From positions 83,526 to 139,507 of the forward strand of contig NZ_JAHKPW010000043.1 of the NCBI RefSeq assembly GCF_018860755.1: a stretch of DNA of 55,982 nucleotides, in the 5' to 3' direction. A program made the translations under genes and the position numbers. This DNA is from Colwellia sp. D2M02 (lineage in GTDB: Bacteria; Pseudomonadota; Gammaproteobacteria; Enterobacterales; Alteromonadaceae). Of the stretch, positions 1 through 9,177 are shown one piece after another (the first letter of the stretch is position 1; every line of letters starts with the position of its first letter). Below the pieces are notes generated by a model. That model was not told the DNA's origin. It worked only from the letters and a program-made list of their open reading frames with translations, and made no database searches.

Positions 1-67
1 TTATAAGGTTATTAACGACACTTATTCCAAGGCAAGGTCTTTCCCTTACACACACCCTTGGTTTTTT

Positions 68-104
68 GCGAGTTTTAACCATGTGTTAAAGCTCGCTTTT
101 TTTT
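68..104 (+). terminator. Intrinsic terminator of an upstream gene outside the window
   Basis: A 12-bp stem (68-79 with 85-96, one G-U pair), a 5-nt loop and a run of eight T at 97-104. The T-run lies only on the plus-strand side, so it ends a plus-strand transcript entering from before position 1. Confidence 0.85.
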
Positions 105-225
105 AAGCTAATTTTAGTTAAACTTTTATTCAAACAGGTAAAATAAACGAGCAATCGCACTATAAACACAGTAGAATTAAAAAACCTTTTAAATTGTTAA
201 ACTGCTGTGGATAACTGAATTTTTC

Positions 226-1635
226 ATGAGATATCATCTTATCAATACCTATGTATATTATATGATTATTTCTCTGTGCATCACTTTTAGCTTTAGCACC
301 AAAGCTGACTTACTTTCTGCCACCCTAGCTTACAATAATGGTAACTATCAACAGGCTCATTATGAGTTTCAACGCTTAGCTAAATTAGGTCATAAAGACG
401 CCATTTATAATATCGGGGTCATGTACCTTTATGGCCAAGGTGTTGAAAAAGATCTCATCTCAGCCCATTCTTGGTTTTCACTCGCCGCCGATTACGGTTT
501 AGAAGAAGCTCGCTCCGCTGCTCGCTTAATAGAGCAAGAACTTAAAGGAGATAAAGCCCAACAAATCGCGTTAACCTCTAGCCTAAAAGCGCTCAATCAG
601 TCACTCAGTTTTGAACTATACACTCAAACATTACAGCCCGTTTTTAACGAAAAAAAATATACTAATCATAATAACCAACCGCCCTTAAGAGTGCATACTG
701 TTGATGCTATTTACCCAAAAGAAGCTTACGAAAAAGGCATTGAAGGCTGGGTATGGTTAGAATTTGACGTAGATAAGTCCGGTGCGGTTAAAGATGTCGA
801 CATTATTGATGCTTTTCCCGATAAAACCTTTAACCGCTCCATATACAATGCTGTACGTCGTTGGCGTTATGAGCCTTTTAGAGTTGACGGACAGCTTGCA
901 AACTATGGCAGTCGCTCATTGTTGTATCACTTTACCACTTTTAAAGGTAAACGTTATCAAGCAAGCTTTGCCCATCAGAAGAAAGATTATCAGAAAAAAA
1001 TTAACTTACTCATTGAAGGTGCAGAGCAAGGAAACGCGCTAATTCAGTATTATATTGCCAACTGGCTGGTAGCCGACGAATATAATGCCACCCGTTTATT
1101 GCGATTTCATTGGCAGCAAGAAACAGCTAGTTCAGACTTATTACTTGAGTCTGCCATTAACGGCTACCCTAACTCACAATATCGCTTAGGGACTAATTTA
1201 CTTAGAGGCGAGTACACCAAAACCGATCGTAAAAAAGGCATTAACTGGATATTAAATGCAGCGCAATCAGGCTTTGTTTATGCGCAATATCGTTTAGCAC
1301 GAGAACTACTCGACCAACGTCATATTGAATACGACAAGCAAAAAGCGAAGCGCTGGTTAGAAAGTGCCGCCAAGCAAAATCATTTTCGCGCGCTACGTGA
1401 TTTAATCAATCTAGAGTTAGCCGAGAAAAATTATCAACGGGCTAATTCATACATTATTCAAGCATTAAAGTTAGATGATGAACATCCCGACTTGTTATTC
1501 GCACAAGCGAAGGTACTAGCCAATACTCAACAAAGTGCTAAAGCAAAAGTCATATTAACCTTAGCGATTAAAGAAGCGAAAGCCAGACAGTGGTACTTTA
1601 AAGAAATAGAAGAGTACTTAACTACAATTAGCTAA
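226..1635 (+). CDS. Exported Sel1-repeat protein with internal TonB C-terminal domain
   Basis: 469 residues. The N-terminus is hydrophobic (about residues 9-24, ending near a TKA site), so the protein is probably exported or anchored. Residues about 30-100 and 250-400 contain Sel1/TPR-like repeats of the A-x-x-x-G-x-x-x-A-x-x-x-L-G type, with clear units such as NIGVMYLYGQGVEKD and YRLGTNLLRGEYTKTDRKKG. Between them, about residues 150-238, is a TonB C-terminal fold: YPKEAYEKGIEGWVWLEFDV followed by VDII, the partner RSIYNAV and RRWRYEPF. In TonB this domain contacts outer-membrane receptors. Here it sits mid-protein, with solenoid repeats on both sides. The ATG at 226 has a weak ribosome site; a second ATG at codon 13 would leave a shorter signal peptide. 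The gene is convergent with the next one. The role is unknown; a periplasmic scaffold or energy-transduction partner is inference. Confidence 0.8.
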   Translation: MRYHLINTYVYYMIISLCITFSFSTKADLLSATLAYNNGNYQQAHYEFQRLAKLGHKDAIYNIGVMYLYGQGVEKDLISAHSWFSLAADYGLEEARSAARLIEQELKGDKAQQIALTSSLKALNQSLSFELYTQTLQPVFNEKKYTNHNNQPPLRVHTVDAIYPKEAYEKGIEGWVWLEFDVDKSGAVKDVDIIDAFPDKTFNRSIYNAVRRWRYEPFRVDGQLANYGSRSLLYHFTTFKGKRYQASFAHQKKDYQKKINLLIEGAEQGNALIQYYIANWLVADEYNATRLLRFHWQQETASSDLLLESAINGYPNSQYRLGTNLLRGEYTKTDRKKGINWILNAAQSGFVYAQYRLARELLDQRHIEYDKQKAKRWLESAAKQNHFRALRDLINLELAEKNYQRANSYIIQALKLDDEHPDLLFAQAKVLANTQQSAKAKVILTLAIKEAKARQWYFKEIEEYLTTIS

Positions 1636-1671
1636 GTTTACTCGCATTTAACTGCACTCTCCCTTTTATAG

Positions 1672-3816
1672 TTACAGGTTTTGCTCTTTTTTCTGTAATA
1701 AAATATCGGTTTCAAAGCCCTCTACTTTTGAGAACGCTAGTTGTTTACCGTCTGATGAAGCACTAATATTAAGCATTAAATGGGTATCCTGCTCATGGTT
1801 ACCAATATTAGCAATTTTAATATTTTCTTGTGACTCAAAATGATACAAATATAACGTTAATACATTGCCTTGTTTTACCACATAATAAATGCCTAAATCG
1901 AAGATATACGGACGATATAACATAAATGATGGTGCTAAATTTTCAACTGGTAATAGTTCTGCTAATTGGTGTGTTAAAAAAACATTAATTATTTCACGAT
2001 AATGCTTATACGATGGGTTAATTTTTCTTATTTCATCAACCGATAATAGTTGCTGCTCTGTTTCAATATCAACCACCGCTTCGCTAATTAATTCTGTAGT
2101 AGAAAGTTGCATATCATAGCGCCAATTCTGTACTAGTTTAGCGCTACGTGTAGTAAAATTAATTTGTTTGCCGTCTGAAGACCAGTTAACTTTCTCAACA
2201 TTTTTATAGTCTGAAATAATCGGCACCATATGACGGCTATAAATATTAATTAAGTACAAGTTATGCTGACTATCGCCTAGTAATAAATTCTCAGAGTTAG
2301 CTGACCATAATAAAAAACGTGGCAAGATACTTTCTTGCAAATTAACTAATAAATTAGCGGCTTTTTTGTCTTTGTTTTTTAACCAAATTTCTACATGTTT
2401 TAAACCATCCATCGAGCGGCGCTGATAAGAAACAAAAGCGGTTTGACGACCATTGCTCGATAGTGTTGGTAAAATATCAGTTCGTGCTGATGAAGAGAGT
2501 TGTTGAATGTCGACCGATTGTTGCATCGCCAATGACTTAACTTGCAGAGTATATAAATTGACATTAATCAAACCTTCAGCATGTGCAAGTTGTTGATTAA
2601 TGGGGTTCAGGTCAATATCAGGGATGAAACCTATAGGTAAGTGTACCACTTCACTCTCGCCATTAAGTGACACTAAACGTAAATTCTCATTACCCAGCCA
2701 AAAACTCTGCTCGCTTTCGTTCCATTTAAGCCCCCAATATTCTTGCTCGCGTTGTTCGATGGCTCTGCGAATCGAGGTCTGCAAGTTCAAATGTTGTAAT
2801 ACATACCCTTGAGGTTTTTTCTCTACAAATAACAATTGTTGTGAGGTTTTATCTAAGTCCATCAAAATAGGAGCAATGTTATCAACTTGTTCTTGCTTGA
2901 TGACACTTGGATAGCCTTCTAAAGACAAAGTAAATTGCGTTAAAATTGGCTGATTATTTTGCCATTGCTGTACATACAAGGTGTTATCGTTATACCAATG
3001 CATTTTTTGACGGCTAAAGCCAACTTCACAATAAGCTAAATGAAAGTCAGGACTTAATCGCCAGGTTTCCACGGGGTTGCTAACAGACATTACTCTTATT
3101 TCACAACTAATAGGGTCATGACGATAATAAATTAACCAATTACCATCGGGCGACCACTCTGCAGCCTCTTCACTATATCCTGTACTTTTAAAAACATGTA
3201 CTGATTGACTTTGCGCGTCATAAACCGCCAAGTCCATTTGACTACGACGGCTATCGCTTTGGCTAAACGCTAAATAACGCCCTTGCGGAGAGTAGCGCAA
3301 ATAACTTTCAGGGCCTGGTGTTGAGGTTAATCGCGACTCGTAACTATAGTGGGGGATTTGCAAACTGGGTTTTGCTAGTTCGATGATCCCCATCGTAAGC
3401 CCTATCCCCAATAATGCACTGCCGCCACCAATCACCAAATAGGTAAGGCGCTTATTTCGACTACTTTGTACGGTTTTTGCAACTTGCTCAGGAAAAGTAA
3501 GCTCGGCAATAAGTTGATAACCAACTCGGGGAACGGTCTTAATAAAACGCGGGGTATCTTTATCGTCATGTAGTGATTTTCGTAACTGGGTTACCGCCTG
3601 CGAAACCGAGTTATCACTAACAATAGTGTCACTCCACAGAGCATTCATTATTTGATTTCGAGACAGCGCTTTACCATGATTTTTAACAAATAAATGCAAT
3701 AGTTTAAGCTGCCTAGCCTCAACGGCTAGCCACTCATTGTTAATTAAAAGCTTTAAACCGACAAAGTCGACTTCTACTTCATTAACTTTTACTTTTTCAA
3801 TTGGCTGCTGCGGCAT
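1672..3816 (-). CDS. Transmembrane winged-helix regulator with TolB-like propeller (ToxR/CadC type)
   Basis: 714 residues from the ATG at 3816; an upstream in-frame TTG at 3864 has no ribosome site and is less likely. Residues about 10-105 are an OmpR/ToxR-type winged helix (ARQLKLLHLFVKNHGKALSR, then NSVSQAVTQLRKSLHDD and the wing VPRVGYQL). A single hydrophobic span at about 128-150 would cross the inner membrane. The remaining ~550 residues carry repeated WD40/TolB-like motifs (YSPQGRYLAFSQ, WSPDGNWLIYY, WSSDGKQINFT, ASSDGKQLAFSK), typical of a periplasmic beta-propeller sensor. This matches one-component membrane-tethered activators. It is divergent from the TonB-dependent receptor at 4144, which is its likeliest target (inference). 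The ligand is unknown. Confidence 0.85.
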   Translation of the reverse strand: MPQQPIEKVKVNEVEVDFVGLKLLINNEWLAVEARQLKLLHLFVKNHGKALSRNQIMNALWSDTIVSDNSVSQAVTQLRKSLHDDKDTPRFIKTVPRVGYQLIAELTFPEQVAKTVQSSRNKRLTYLVIGGGSALLGIGLTMGIIELAKPSLQIPHYSYESRLTSTPGPESYLRYSPQGRYLAFSQSDSRRSQMDLAVYDAQSQSVHVFKSTGYSEEAAEWSPDGNWLIYYRHDPISCEIRVMSVSNPVETWRLSPDFHLAYCEVGFSRQKMHWYNDNTLYVQQWQNNQPILTQFTLSLEGYPSVIKQEQVDNIAPILMDLDKTSQQLLFVEKKPQGYVLQHLNLQTSIRRAIEQREQEYWGLKWNESEQSFWLGNENLRLVSLNGESEVVHLPIGFIPDIDLNPINQQLAHAEGLINVNLYTLQVKSLAMQQSVDIQQLSSSARTDILPTLSSNGRQTAFVSYQRRSMDGLKHVEIWLKNKDKKAANLLVNLQESILPRFLLWSANSENLLLGDSQHNLYLINIYSRHMVPIISDYKNVEKVNWSSDGKQINFTTRSAKLVQNWRYDMQLSTTELISEAVVDIETEQQLLSVDEIRKINPSYKHYREIINVFLTHQLAELLPVENLAPSFMLYRPYIFDLGIYYVVKQGNVLTLYLYHFESQENIKIANIGNHEQDTHLMLNISASSDGKQLAFSKVEGFETDILLQKKEQNL

Positions 3817-3880
3817 TAAATCATTACAAGTAGTAGTGTTAATTATGGTCAATAGACCTAACAAAGGGTATTATGGTTAG

Positions 3881-3948
3881 TTACAAACGAGGTTAATTAT
3901 TAGTATTAAAATCTCATTAAATTACAAACGAAAGAGCAAATAATTAAC
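3881..3948. promoter_or_regulatory. Paired direct and inverted 10-bp repeats in the divergent promoter region
   Basis: TTACAAACGA occurs at 3881-3890 and again at 3922-3931, 41 bp apart, about four helical turns. Interleaved with it, GTTAATTATT (3892-3901) is the exact reverse complement of AATAATTAAC (3939-3948). Both lie between the winged-helix regulator and the TonB receptor, so they are candidate operators. No promoter start can be fixed from sequence alone. The rest of the 327-nt gap (3817-4143) shows nothing else definite. Confidence 0.4.
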
Positions 3949-4143
3949 TGACTCTATTCTATGCTGCACAAGCCGCTATATCAATTGATAAAACCGCTAA
4001 CAGCCTAAGTTTTACAATGAAGATATACCGTTGAAAAATATTATATTATCGGTAGTGGTTCTACTATTACAATTTTAGCAATAACGGCACAATGTAACTT
4101 ATTTGCTTATAACTAAAAACAACACAAATGAGTAATTTACAAC

Positions 4144-6786
4144 ATGAGTAACATGAAAATTTCAATAAGGTTTTGCGTTAATCTATCAGTGCTATTAAGC
4201 ACCTGCGCATTAACCGTTTTCGCTGAGGAACAGCCGACACAGAAAACAGCATCAACGATTGATTCTTTAGAAAAAATTCAAATTCGTGGTATTCGTGGTA
4301 GCTTAGTCAAGTCAATTGAAACCAAACGTTATAACAATGCAATTGTCGATGCGATAACCGCTGAAGATATTGGAAAGTTTCCCGATAAAAATGTTGCCGA
4401 GTCATTACAACGCATTACCGGCGTGTCGTTAACTCGTGTACAAGGCGAAGGTGAACGTATTGGTGTTAGAGGTACAGCGCCAAGTCAAAACCGTACTTAT
4501 ATTAACGGACAAAATATTGCCTCTGCCGACTGGTGGATTTCTTCACAGCCTAACCGTGGCTTTAATTACACTTTATTACCCGCAGAAATTGTCAGTTCGC
4601 TAGAAATATATAAATCTCCAGAAGCCGATCATGACGAGGGCTCACTTGGTGGCTCAATTAATATTAAAACGCATGCTCCACTTGAAACTCTAGACAATAT
4701 GTTTGTTGGCACAGTGCAATTACAATACAGTGATATTTCACAAAAAACCGATCCGCAACTGTCATTATTCTACAACTACATTAACGACGCTAAAGACTTT
4801 GGCGTAATGGTGTCATTAACTCAGCACGAGCGCAGTTTGCGCCGCGACGGTTTAGAGTCTTGGGGCTGGGCTGAACGTAATTATAATAAAACCGACCAAG
4901 GCGGCTTACGATTAACACAAAATGAAGAAGCCGATTTAACTAATGTTTGGTCGCCCGGTGGCGGTGGCTCAGCAGTATTTGAGCAAGATCGTGAGTTATC
5001 AAGCGCCATGGTTGCTATACAATATCAACCTAACAATGACTGGAATATTGAACTAAACACCCTTTACTCGGTATTAAATGCTGATAATACTAATCAAAAT
5101 TTTCTTTGGCAGCCCAGCACTGTTTATGACCGTGGCGGTGAAATAAGTGCTTATCAACTTATCGATAACACCTTAACACAAGCTAATTACACGAAAGTAC
5201 CAAGTACGAACAGTAAAGGTGTGCCTTTTAGTACAGCGATGGAAGCGATTTGGCGAGAGTCGAGCATAGAAACCAGCTTAGTGCACTTACTTGCTGAGCA
5301 CACGGTGGATTACTGGAAAATGCAATACCAAATAGGTTTCACTAAAGCGAGCGGAGGAACCAGTAAAGACTTTACTTCACAATGGTCTGCAAACACTGAT
5401 TTTTCGGTTAATTTACGCACTCCTAAAGATATTGTCGCTCAATATCAAGTTGATCCATTATCTGCAAAAGACTGGCAAATATCTGAGGTTAGAGAAGATG
5501 CTCAACACTCTGATGATAGTGAGTTTTTTTTACAAGGAGATTTTGAATATCAATTAGATCGCCCTTTTATTCAATCAGTAAAGTTTGGTGCTAAATTTAA
5601 ACAGCACCAACGAGACTTTATTCGTTTGCGCTCTAAAAACAGTGACTATACGGGGATGGCCAGAGAATTAGATTGGACTTTAGCTGATTTTCCAGCCGCA
5701 TTTCCATCGCATTATTTATCAGGCGTTGGCTCCAATAATACTTTGAAGAATTATGCTTTCGCTGATATTAACTCGCTTAATAACGCATACCAAACCCTTG
5801 ATTTTGTACAAGGAGAAGAAAAGCCGAGTACTTTTGATATTACCGAAACCAGCTTAGCCGCCTACGGTAAAATGAACTTTTCAGGGGATTTTTATCGCGG
5901 CAATCTAGGTGTTAGGCTGGTTCACACCCAACAAGATGCTGACGCCTATGAAAAGGTGTCTGAAGTTGAGAGCATTTATAGAGAGTACCTTTGGACTCAA
6001 ACCAGTAAAAGCTATACCGATTTTCTTCCTAGCATTAATATTGCCATCGACTTAAGTGATAATGTTTTATTAAGGCTTGCAGCGTCAAAGGTAATGTCTC
6101 GCCCTGAATATAATCATTTAATGCCTTCAACTAACTATAACGTAACGCAAGCACAAGGTGCTGGTGGAAATCCTGACTTAGATCCCTTTAGATCGACTAA
6201 CTTTGATTTAGGTATAGAGTGGTATTTTGACCATACCTCTTTGCTGTCAGCTGCAGCTTTTCATAAAGATATTCAATCATTTATTGATATTAAACGTTCT
6301 CAAGAAGAATATGAAAATATTAATATGATTATCAACCGCCCTGTTAACGGCAGCGGTGGTAGCATTTATGGGCTTGAACTAAACTTTCAAAAAGAACTTT
6401 TTTATGGTGTTGGTATTATTGCCAATTATACCTTTGTTGATGGTGAGCGTAAGGAGCTAATAACAGGCAAAAACATTCCTATTCCAGGTAATTCAAAGCA
6501 TAGTAGTAATTTTACCACCTATTTCGAAAATGACTGGCTGAGTACTCGCCTAGCTTATAACTTTAGAACTGAATTTGCGACTGGCGTAGGCGAAGAAATC
6601 ACTGATGATTATGGCCAGTGGGACATTAACGTGTCTTTCATGATAACGGAGTCATTATCACTTGTTTTTGAGGGAATTAATTTAACCGACGAAGTTAATT
6701 ACACCTATGAAAGAAATGAATTTGCTCCTATCGGTATTTATAAAAATGGCCGTCGCTATTATGCTGGCATCAGAGTGAGCTTATAA
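4144..6786 (+). CDS. TonB-dependent outer-membrane receptor
   Basis: 880 residues. The signal peptide ends about residue 27 (LTVFA before EEQ). A TonB-box-like stretch (LEKIQIRGIRGSL) follows at about 41-53. Then comes the plug domain: AITAEDIGKFPDKNVAESL, QRITGVSLTRVQGEGERIGV and ...VSSLEIYKSPEADHDEGSLG. The C-terminal two thirds are a beta-barrel with the usual SRPEYNHLMPS and NPDLDPFRSTNFDLGIEWYF signatures. The protein ends in a short strand (YYAGIRVSL) and is full length for the TIGR01782-like subfamily, which often takes up glycans, peptides or other large substrates in marine Alteromonadales. The substrate cannot be read from the sequence, and no hydrolase lies beside it. Control by the divergent membrane regulator is inferred from the gene arrangement. 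Confidence 0.93.
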   Translation: MSNMKISIRFCVNLSVLLSTCALTVFAEEQPTQKTASTIDSLEKIQIRGIRGSLVKSIETKRYNNAIVDAITAEDIGKFPDKNVAESLQRITGVSLTRVQGEGERIGVRGTAPSQNRTYINGQNIASADWWISSQPNRGFNYTLLPAEIVSSLEIYKSPEADHDEGSLGGSINIKTHAPLETLDNMFVGTVQLQYSDISQKTDPQLSLFYNYINDAKDFGVMVSLTQHERSLRRDGLESWGWAERNYNKTDQGGLRLTQNEEADLTNVWSPGGGGSAVFEQDRELSSAMVAIQYQPNNDWNIELNTLYSVLNADNTNQNFLWQPSTVYDRGGEISAYQLIDNTLTQANYTKVPSTNSKGVPFSTAMEAIWRESSIETSLVHLLAEHTVDYWKMQYQIGFTKASGGTSKDFTSQWSANTDFSVNLRTPKDIVAQYQVDPLSAKDWQISEVREDAQHSDDSEFFLQGDFEYQLDRPFIQSVKFGAKFKQHQRDFIRLRSKNSDYTGMARELDWTLADFPAAFPSHYLSGVGSNNTLKNYAFADINSLNNAYQTLDFVQGEEKPSTFDITETSLAAYGKMNFSGDFYRGNLGVRLVHTQQDADAYEKVSEVESIYREYLWTQTSKSYTDFLPSINIAIDLSDNVLLRLAASKVMSRPEYNHLMPSTNYNVTQAQGAGGNPDLDPFRSTNFDLGIEWYFDHTSLLSAAAFHKDIQSFIDIKRSQEEYENINMIINRPVNGSGGSIYGLELNFQKELFYGVGIIANYTFVDGERKELITGKNIPIPGNSKHSSNFTTYFENDWLSTRLAYNFRTEFATGVGEEITDDYGQWDINVSFMITESLSLVFEGINLTDEVNYTYERNEFAPIGIYKNGRRYYAGIRVSL

Positions 6787-6999
6787 CTATAAATTATTAG
6801 CAGAAAGTTAGCATAGACATATACGGTAAAGCCTTTTTTTCATGGTAAGAAAGTATTCATGCTAACCTTCGTATAAATTTGCGATGTAAATGGCGAAGAT
6901 CATGAGCACTTTTGTCGTTAGCTTTATCAAACTGCCTATTGAGCAGCTGCATTATATTGCCTACAATAGCGCAATTTTATTTTACTATAGGTCAACAAC

Positions 7000-7248
7000 A
7001 TGAATGACACTAAATCATTACCCGATTTACCCGATCGCCTTTCAGGAAACCCCCGCAGCCCGCATTATATTGAAGAAGTTTTCGAAAACGAAATTGGTAT
7101 TATTCTTAACGGTAAAGAACGCTTTGACGTAGAAGAATACTGCATTAGTGAAGGCTGGGTAAAAGTACCAGCTCATAAAGCACTAGACCGTCGTGGACAA
7201 CCATTGTTAATGACGATAAAAGGCAAAGTAGAAGCGTTTTATCGTTAA
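7000..7248 (+). CDS. DUF3297 family protein
   Basis: 82 residues, the usual family length. It matches the DUF3297 pattern: LPDRLSGNPRSPHY, then NGKERFDVEEYCISEGWVKV, and the DRRGQPL...KGKVEAFYR tail. It is a small soluble protein with no signal peptide or catalytic motif, and the biochemical role of the family is not known to me. It stands alone, 213 nt after the receptor stop, and is followed by a bidirectional terminator. Confidence 0.9.
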   Translation: MNDTKSLPDLPDRLSGNPRSPHYIEEVFENEIGIILNGKERFDVEEYCISEGWVKVPAHKALDRRGQPLLMTIKGKVEAFYR

Positions 7249-7282
7249 ACACAGTTACGAGCTAAAGCGCAAGTTAACAACT

Positions 7283-7330
7283 AAAAACAGGAACTCAGCG
7301 ACATTTTAAACGCTATGTTCCTGTTTTTTT
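7283..7330. terminator. Bidirectional terminator between convergent genes
   Basis: An 11-bp outer stem (7284-7294 with 7317-7327) and an inner AGCG/CGCT pairing (7297-7300 with 7311-7314). T-rich sequence follows on the plus side, and A-rich sequence before it gives a T-run on the minus side. It serves the DUF3297 gene and the YdcF-type gene. Confidence 0.85.
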
Positions 7331-7354
7331 ATGTATTGGTATCACATATTGAGA

Positions 7355-7882
7355 TCATTTGTTGGTATTGCTTACTGCTAACGCTTCAAGAAATAACGCT
7401 TTATTTTTATATTCACGTAACATCGCTTTATTTTCATGTTCATGCAAAGCTGCTAGTTCGTCCGCTGCTAATATCGTTAGAGCAGGCGCGTAGCTAAATT
7501 GAATGGTAGGAAAGACATAGCTAAAAATAAATTTAGCACGAGTCATATGAAAATCAGAAGTAACTAAAACAGCATCAGTTATTTGTGCTGCTTCAATAAC
7601 TATTTTTGCAAGTGTTGCATCTTCTAAGGTAAAACGACTTAGCACCAAAGGTAAAAACTGTGTTTTAGGAACACCTTTGTTAATTAAGTACTCTCGCGTA
7701 TAAAAGCTATGAGGTTGATTAGTAACATTAAAGCTGGCACCAAAACCACCTGTGCATAGTACTTTCGTATCAGGGTTTTTAGTGTATTCCTGCCAAGCTT
7801 GCTCACAGCGAGCAATACCTAATGCCGATAAATTACCTTGCTCATCATTAGGCGAACCTAATACAATAATTACACTGTTCAT
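7355..7882 (-). CDS. YdcF/SanA-type DUF218 domain protein
   Basis: 175 residues. A DUF218 fold is indicated by VIIVLGSPNDEQGNLSALG at the N-terminus, KVLCTGGFGASFN in the middle, the acidic ...RFTLEDATLA segment and VLVTSDFHMTRAKFIF. It is short, has no signal peptide or membrane span, and therefore resembles cytoplasmic YdcF rather than membrane-bound ElyC/SanA. The start has a good ribosome site (GGGAG, 6-7 nt before ATG). DUF218 proteins are linked to envelope or nucleotide-related functions, but the substrate here is unknown. Confidence 0.8.
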   Translation of the reverse strand: MNSVIIVLGSPNDEQGNLSALGIARCEQAWQEYTKNPDTKVLCTGGFGASFNVTNQPHSFYTREYLINKGVPKTQFLPLVLSRFTLEDATLAKIVIEAAQITDAVLVTSDFHMTRAKFIFSYVFPTIQFSYAPALTILAADELAALHEHENKAMLREYKNKALFLEALAVSNTNK

Positions 7883-7940
7883 ACATACTCCCTAAGCGTT
7901 ATCAGCATTTAGTCTACTCTTGGTTTACTAGTTATCACAA

Positions 7941-7965
7941 CAAAAAGCTCACCGAAGTGAGCTTT
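7941..7965 (-). terminator. Terminator of the porin-like gene
   Basis: A 9-bp stem (7944-7952 with 7957-7965) closed by a C(UUCG)G tetraloop on the minus strand, followed by a T-run on that strand. It lies about 30 nt past the stop of the gene at 7996. Confidence 0.88.
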
Positions 7966-7995
7966 ATAATTTAGATAAATATCATTCTGTAATGA

Positions 7996-8910
7996 TTAAA
8001 ATTGCGCAGTGAAGTTTACACCATAAGTATCATAATCATTTGTATCATTACTCGAAGCGTAATAAGCACCTAACGCATAGTTTTTATTGAAGTAATGATT
8101 TGCACCTACGCTATAACTTTCATCATTTCCATAGCTTGCTGATACCGAGGTTTTAGTATTGAAGTAATAGTTTACATTAGCATTCCAAGAATCGTCTTCG
8201 TAATCACCACTGTTATCATAAATATAATCAGCGCCCATTACTAAATAACTCTCGTTAGCTAAACCCATAAAGTATTTAGCTGATAAATTATGAAAGTCTA
8301 AGTCTTCATCGGTTGAATAAGTAAAACCAACATAGTCAACGTCGCCTAATTGCCAATTGTAACTCGCACTCATGGTGACATAAGCGCTTTCCCCTTCGTA
8401 TTTGTTCACGTTAACTTTAACTAATAAATCATCAGAAAATAAGTAACCTGCTGTCAAAAAGTAAGCATCTGAATTTCTACTATAACTAGTATTATAAGTA
8501 TCATTTGAGCGTACTTTAACTTCGCTATCAGCATAAGAATAACCACCACCTATAAGAAAGTCGCCAGTAAACCACTCGCCGCTGGCACTAAGATTATGGG
8601 TGTTACTACTGCCAAAGTAAGATGATTGTCCGTTCCCGTAATCTAAACCAATATCGCTGTCATTATATTGATAACCAACTGAAATATTACTAATTTTCTC
8701 AATAAATTTAAATTGATTTAGTGGCCCCAGAACTGCTCGACCATCAAAGTAATAACGACTATTAAGGTTAAACATTGAAGTGTCTGTATCGCCCTCATCA
8801 GTTAAGCTATAACCAGCTCCTGAAAATGACTGATAATCTTGCGCTGAAGCTTGTAATGAATGGCCTAAAAGTAAGCTTGGGATAAGTACTGCTAAGGCTG
8901 ATAATTTCAT
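7996..8910 (-). CDS. Outer-membrane porin-like beta-barrel protein
   Basis: 304 residues. A signal peptide ends about residue 23 (HSLQASA before QDY). The mature part is made of alternating polar/aromatic strands rich in Tyr, Ser, Asn and Asp with short turns (for example ISNISVGYQYNDSDIGLDYG, FLIGGGYSYADSEVKV, YALGAYYASSNDTNDYDTYG). It ends in a C-terminal phenylalanine (VNFTAQF), the usual barrel-assembly signal. It resembles the putative porin families found in Colwellia and Pseudoalteromonas. The ribosome site is AAGGA. It is a single gene with its own terminator. Substrate and trimer state are unknown. Confidence 0.8.
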   Translation of the reverse strand: MKLSALAVLIPSLLLGHSLQASAQDYQSFSGAGYSLTDEGDTDTSMFNLNSRYYFDGRAVLGPLNQFKFIEKISNISVGYQYNDSDIGLDYGNGQSSYFGSSNTHNLSASGEWFTGDFLIGGGYSYADSEVKVRSNDTYNTSYSRNSDAYFLTAGYLFSDDLLVKVNVNKYEGESAYVTMSASYNWQLGDVDYVGFTYSTDEDLDFHNLSAKYFMGLANESYLVMGADYIYDNSGDYEDDSWNANVNYYFNTKTSVSASYGNDESYSVGANHYFNKNYALGAYYASSNDTNDYDTYGVNFTAQF

Positions 8911-9100
8911 AAATACGTCCTTGTAAACGTTAATTGATTAATAATATAAAAATCGCTTTCCTCTGACAAATAAAGCCTAAAAAGGTAAAGCGAACAATGC
9001 CGTGCATCATACCTAAATAAAAATTTAACACATTAAAAAATCGGGAAAAAATCACATTTTATTACAAATTAACCACACTTCGTATCCCCATAAAATACAA

Positions 9101-9128
9101 ATAAAAAAACCCGCCGAAGCGGATTTTC
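9101..9128 (-). terminator. Terminator of the M3 peptidase gene
   Basis: On the minus strand a stem including CCGC/GCGG is closed by a UUCG loop, extended by a U-G pair and AAAA/TTTT, and runs into a T-tract. It lies about 50 nt downstream of the stop at 9178. Confidence 0.85.
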
Positions 9129-9177
9129 ATTAACTAACATCATCACCTTATAAACCGGTGAATATCATCACCGTTAA

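Noticed and set aside
6807-6866. Inverted repeat GTTAGCAT/ATGCTAAC after the TonB receptor gene
   Set aside because: The arms are 8 bp with a 44-nt spacer and no T-run after the second arm, so it is not a convincing terminator.
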